NCBI GenBank assembly: GCA_002701395.1
Contig: NZVC01000028.1
Span: forward strand, 97,140-161,139
Direction of reading: 5' to 3'
DNA length: 64,000 nt
Source: Maritimibacter sp.
GTDB lineage: Bacteria; Pseudomonadota; Alphaproteobacteria; Rhodobacterales; Rhodobacteraceae
A model generated the notes under the pieces. It was given only the letters and a program-made list of their open reading frames with translations, did no database searches and was not told the DNA's origin. This document shows, in pieces, positions 61,511 through 64,000 of the stretch (positions are counted from its first letter, which is position 1; each line of letters opens with the position of its first letter). A program made the position numbers and the translations under genes.

Positions 61511-62674
61511 TTAGCCGTCGTAGGCGGGACGCTCTTCCAGTTGGTCTTTGGTCGCCGAGATGTGGACTTCGACCGAGTTGCCGCCCTGCTCGCGCAGCAC
61601 CTGCAGTTCTTCGAAGTCGACTTCGATGCGGTGTTCGCCGATGCCCAGGAAGCCACCAACATCGATCAGCGCAGCTTGGATCTGGCCGTCTTCGGACAGC
61701 ACGAGGTCAGCGATTTCACCAACGTTCTCTTCGTCAGCGCCGTAGACGTAGGTGCCTTCCAGCATCTCAGCCGTCAGGTCGATCGACTGAACGGTCTCGT
61801 AGCCGTCACGCGCAACTTCCGGAGTGGCCCAGCCGCCCGCGGTGTCGTCGGTCGCAGCCATTTCTTCTTCGGCCATCATCTCTTCGTCGTTCATTTCAGC
61901 GTCGGCTTCGGCCATTTCTTCCGAGACTTCGGCTTCGACGTTGTCGGCGGTGTTCTCGATGGCGTTGCCAGCTTCGGCCAGTTCTTCACCGGCTTCGTCA
62001 GCAGCGTTCTCGGCCGCGTTTTCGACGGCGTTGCCAGCTTCGGCAACTTCCTCACCGGCGTTCTCGGCGGCGTTCTCGATCTCGTCGCCCGCTTCGGCCA
62101 TCTCTTCGCCAGCTTCGTCAGCGGCGTTTTCCATCGTGGCTTCGGCTTCGGCCATCTCGTCGCCCGGCGTCATCGCGTCTTCGTCCATCTCGGTCGCGGC
62201 GACGTCATCGTTCGGCATGGTTTCGTCAACCGCGCCATTCGGCGACACGGCGGCCATGTCGAATTCCGGAGCGTTTTCCAGCATGGCTTCGCTGCCCTGC
62301 ACGACGATGAAATAATCGTCGGCTTCGGCGGTTTCGCTCACGAACTTCAGCTGGTCCATGTTCACGGCAACGGTCTTTTCGCCCATGCCAAGAAAGCCGC
62401 CGATGTCCAGCAGAACGGCTTTCACTTCGCCGTCGTCGCCAATAATGATGTCGTTGATCTCGCCAACATCATCCCATTCGGCACGCTGTTCTTCGGTCCA
62501 TTCGGCTTCGGCGTCGACTTCTGCTTCGGACACGTAAAGACGCTTGCCGATCAGTTCGCTGCCGTAAAAATCGCCGGCTTTTGTCTGGGTCACGAAACCT
62601 TCGGTTTCAGTGGCAGCCATCGCAGGCGCGCCCATCGCAACTGCGACGGCGGTGGTCATGAGAAGCTTACGCAT
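61511..62674 (-). CDS. Secreted protein with two PRC-barrels joined by an acidic helical repeat
   Basis: 387 residues. The signal peptide ends MAATET near residue 20. Two PRC-barrel domains are at about 30-130 (VGEINDIIIGDDGEVKAVLLDIGGFLGMGEKTV) and 290-385 (VGEIADLVLSEDGQIQAALIDVGGFLGIGEHRI). Between them, about 165-265, are four imperfect Ala/Glu-rich repeats (NAADEAGEEMAEAGDEIE, NAAENAGEEVAEAGNAVE and relatives) with Gly/Ala spacing, likely a long amphipathic helix. The composition (strongly acidic, no Cys) is unlike its neighbours. Close to the stress island. An EcfG-like element upstream is poorly placed. Confidence 0.9.
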   Translation of the reverse strand: MRKLLMTTAVAVAMGAPAMAATETEGFVTQTKAGDFYGSELIGKRLYVSEAEVDAEAEWTEEQRAEWDDVGEINDIIIGDDGEVKAVLLDIGGFLGMGEKTVAVNMDQLKFVSETAEADDYFIVVQGSEAMLENAPEFDMAAVSPNGAVDETMPNDDVAATEMDEDAMTPGDEMAEAEATMENAADEAGEEMAEAGDEIENAAENAGEEVAEAGNAVENAAENAADEAGEELAEAGNAIENTADNVEAEVSEEMAEADAEMNDEEMMAEEEMAATDDTAGGWATPEVARDGYETVQSIDLTAEMLEGTYVYGADEENVGEIADLVLSEDGQIQAALIDVGGFLGIGEHRIEVDFEELQVLREQGGNSVEVHISATKDQLEERPAYDG

Positions 62675-62837
62675 GAGTAGTCTCCCTAAACGTTTTTGGC
62701 TGGCGCGGTTTCCGCACCGCCTTCGGGAACTGAACGTCGATCTCGGAAACTTGTTCCAAAAGACAGAGTCGAATTTTTACGGCACCGAAAGTATTGACGC
62801 GCTTGCAGGCGCCCTCGAGACCGCCGAGACTCCTTGT

Positions 62838-63209
62838 ATGACACGCGATGCCACCGACACCCGCCTGCGTCTTCGCCTGCTTTTTCCGGGCGGTGGAATG
62901 CTTGGCCCCGGCAAGGCCGATCTGCTGGACGGGATCGCGCGCACCGGCTCGATCTCGGCCGCCGGGCGCGAGATGAAGATGAGCTACAAGCGGGCGTGGA
63001 CACTGGTGGAAACGATGAACGCGACGTTCCGCGCGCCGCTTGTCGAACGCTCGCGGGGTGGAACGAAAGGCGGTGGCGCGGAACTGACCGAGCTTGGGCA
63101 GGAGGTTCTGGACCGCTACCGGCGGCTGGAGGATATCGCGCGCCGCGAAGGCGCGGCAGAAATCGCCGCGCTGTCGGATCTGCTGGGCGATATGTCCGAG
63201 GAGAAATAA
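62838..63209 (+). CDS. ModE-type winged-helix regulator without molybdate-binding domain
   Basis: 123 residues. The N-terminal ModE DNA-binding domain is complete: RLRLLFPGGGMLGPGKADLLDGIARTGSISAAGREMKMSYKRAWTLVETMN, then VERSRGGTKGGGAELTELG. The C-terminal MOP domains that bind molybdate in E. coli ModE are absent, so effector sensing must be indirect or absent. It lies 65 bases before modA on the same strand. The ATG at 62838 gives the natural N-terminus. Confidence 0.9.
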   Translation: MTRDATDTRLRLRLLFPGGGMLGPGKADLLDGIARTGSISAAGREMKMSYKRAWTLVETMNATFRAPLVERSRGGTKGGGAELTELGQEVLDRYRRLEDIARREGAAEIAALSDLLGDMSEEK

Positions 63210-63274
63210 CGCTTGCGATCCATCGACCGCGCCCCGATACCTTGGTGCATCTGCAAGAAAAGGTTGGGCAACGC

Positions 63275-64000
63275 ATGAGACGTGCCAGACGGCTTTTGAT
63301 GGCCATGGCGATCGCCATGCCGGTTCCGGCGATGGCCGACAGCGTGCTGGTCTTCGCTGCCGCAAGCCTGCGCGACGCGCTGACCGAGATCGCCGACACC
63401 TATCAGGCCGAGACCGGGCACGAGGTCATTCTGTCCTTCGCCGGGTCGTCCGCGCTGGCGCGGCAGATCCAGAACGGCGCGCCGGCGGATCTGTTTCTGT
63501 CCGCGAACCTCGACTGGATGGATGCGCTGGAAGACGACGGGCTGATCGACAGCGACAGCCGCCGCGCCCTGCTGGGCAACGCGCTTGTCCTGATCGGTTC
63601 GGGTGCCGATGCCGCGCCGGTCGACCTGTCGCCGGACACCGATCTGCCCGGTCTTCTGAGCGGCGGGCGCCTTGCGATGGCGCTGGTCGAGGCTGTCCCC
63701 GCCGGGATCTACGGCAAGGCGGCGCTGACGTCGCTTGGCCTGTGGGACGGCGTGGCGGATCAGGTCGTCCAAACCGACAACGTCCGTGCCGCGCTGGCGC
63801 TGGTGGCCTTGGGCGAGGCCCCTTTCGGCGTGGTCTACGCCACCGACGCCGCGGCCGAGCCCGACGTGTCCGTCGTCGCGACCTTCCCCGCGGACAGCCA
63901 CCCGGCCATCGTCTATCCCGCCGCGGCCGTCGCGGGCAGCGACAACGCGCTGAACGGCCCGTTCCTTGACTACCTTGCATCCGCCAAGGCCGCAGAGGTG
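63275..64000 (+). CDS. modA: Molybdate ABC-transporter binding protein ModA, 3' end missing
   Basis: First 242 residues. The signal peptide ends AMAD near residue 22. The mature part starts SVLVFAAASLRDALTEIADTYQAETGHEVILSFAGSSALARQIQNGAPADLFLSAN, the ModA signature with oxyanion-binding Ser residues, and continues with VPAGIYGKAALTSLGLW and PFGVVYATDA. The frame is open to the end of the window and only a few residues should be missing. Preceded by AAAGG. modB and modC are expected next. Confidence 0.95.
   Translation, partial: MRRARRLLMAMAIAMPVPAMADSVLVFAAASLRDALTEIADTYQAETGHEVILSFAGSSALARQIQNGAPADLFLSANLDWMDALEDDGLIDSDSRRALLGNALVLIGSGADAAPVDLSPDTDLPGLLSGGRLAMALVEAVPAGIYGKAALTSLGLWDGVADQVVQTDNVRAALALVALGEAPFGVVYATDAAAEPDVSVVATFPADSHPAIVYPAAAVAGSDNALNGPFLDYLASAKAAEV

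Noticed and set aside
62689-62713. EcfG-like element GGAAA-N16-CGTT (minus strand) ahead of the two-PRC-barrel gene
   Set aside because: One mismatch, and the -10 lies only 15 bases before the ATG, so the transcript would start inside the ribosome site.
1-64000. tRNA, rRNA, CRISPR arrays, insertion sequences, prophage
   Set aside because: None seen by eye: no cloverleaf-like sequences with CCA ends, no regular spaced direct repeats, no transposase or phage structural genes. A dedicated search could still find a single divergent tRNA.

Overview
The window looks like a chromosomal segment from a Rhodobacteraceae bacterium (Alphaproteobacteria, Rhodobacter/Roseobacter group). It is GC-rich. It carries the acpS-lepB-rnc-era-recO cluster, a DUF1491 protein, a methylsuccinyl-CoA dehydrogenase of the ethylmalonyl-CoA pathway, a TIGR03862-type flavoprotein, an alphaproteobacterial PhyR-NepR-EcfG module, and the intergenic repeat often seen at gene ends in this family. 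The order of genes is that of a normal chromosome. I saw no rRNA, tRNA, CRISPR, transposase or phage block.

Layout. 0-4.7 kb: the 3' part of pnp, an AT-rich spacer with an unusual hairpin, a secreted SH3-domain protein, a Tat-exported L,D-transpeptidase and a 1-Cys peroxiredoxin. 4.7-13.5 kb: two tandem secreted paralogues (probably DUF2125), an SDR/enoyl-CoA hydratase pair, SpoIIAA-like, MOSC and HNH proteins, a flavoprotein, and holA-lptE. 13.7-23.9 kb: leuS, a DUF3576 lipoprotein, a major porin, a TPR-sulfotransferase with a YggS-type PLP protein, a YkuD protein, ribA and a CenR-like response regulator. 23.9-33.8 kb: a lytic transglycosylase, xthA, DUF924, a thioredoxin-TPR co-chaperone, LON-like and Trm112-like proteins, a TauE exporter, mcd, an aminotransferase, a SugE-type exporter and recO.

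33.8-42.3 kb: the minus-strand operon small secreted protein-acpS-lepB-lepB paralogue-rnc-era-DUF1491-recO, then two Gfo/Idh/MocA oxidoreductases and a Hint-domain protein. The lepB paralogue lacks both catalytic residues and carries a DUF805-like membrane domain. 42.3-50.4 kb: a kinase-fold protein, then an accessory cluster of SDR, TAXI-type TRAP transporter, sulfatase/phosphonate monoester hydrolase and LysR regulator. 50.6-52.8 kb: a large periplasmic phytase-like esterase.

52.9-62.7 kb is the most striking part, a general-stress-response island. The core is phyR (-) divergent from nepR-ecfG-histidine kinase-phospholipase D (+). It is flanked by small membrane and envelope stress proteins (PLDc_N, AI-2E transporter, PRC-barrel, holin-X, DUF883, DUF1328, a two-PRC-barrel protein). 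I can read GGAAC-N16/17-CGTT motifs, the known EcfG promoter pattern, ahead of most of these units. They include overlapping divergent promoters between phyR and nepR and one promoter inside the kinase gene. A further perfect copy precedes the CenR-like regulator 30 kb away. By simple probability about one such match is expected by chance in a window this size. The window ends in a ModE-type regulator and the start of modA (molybdate uptake).
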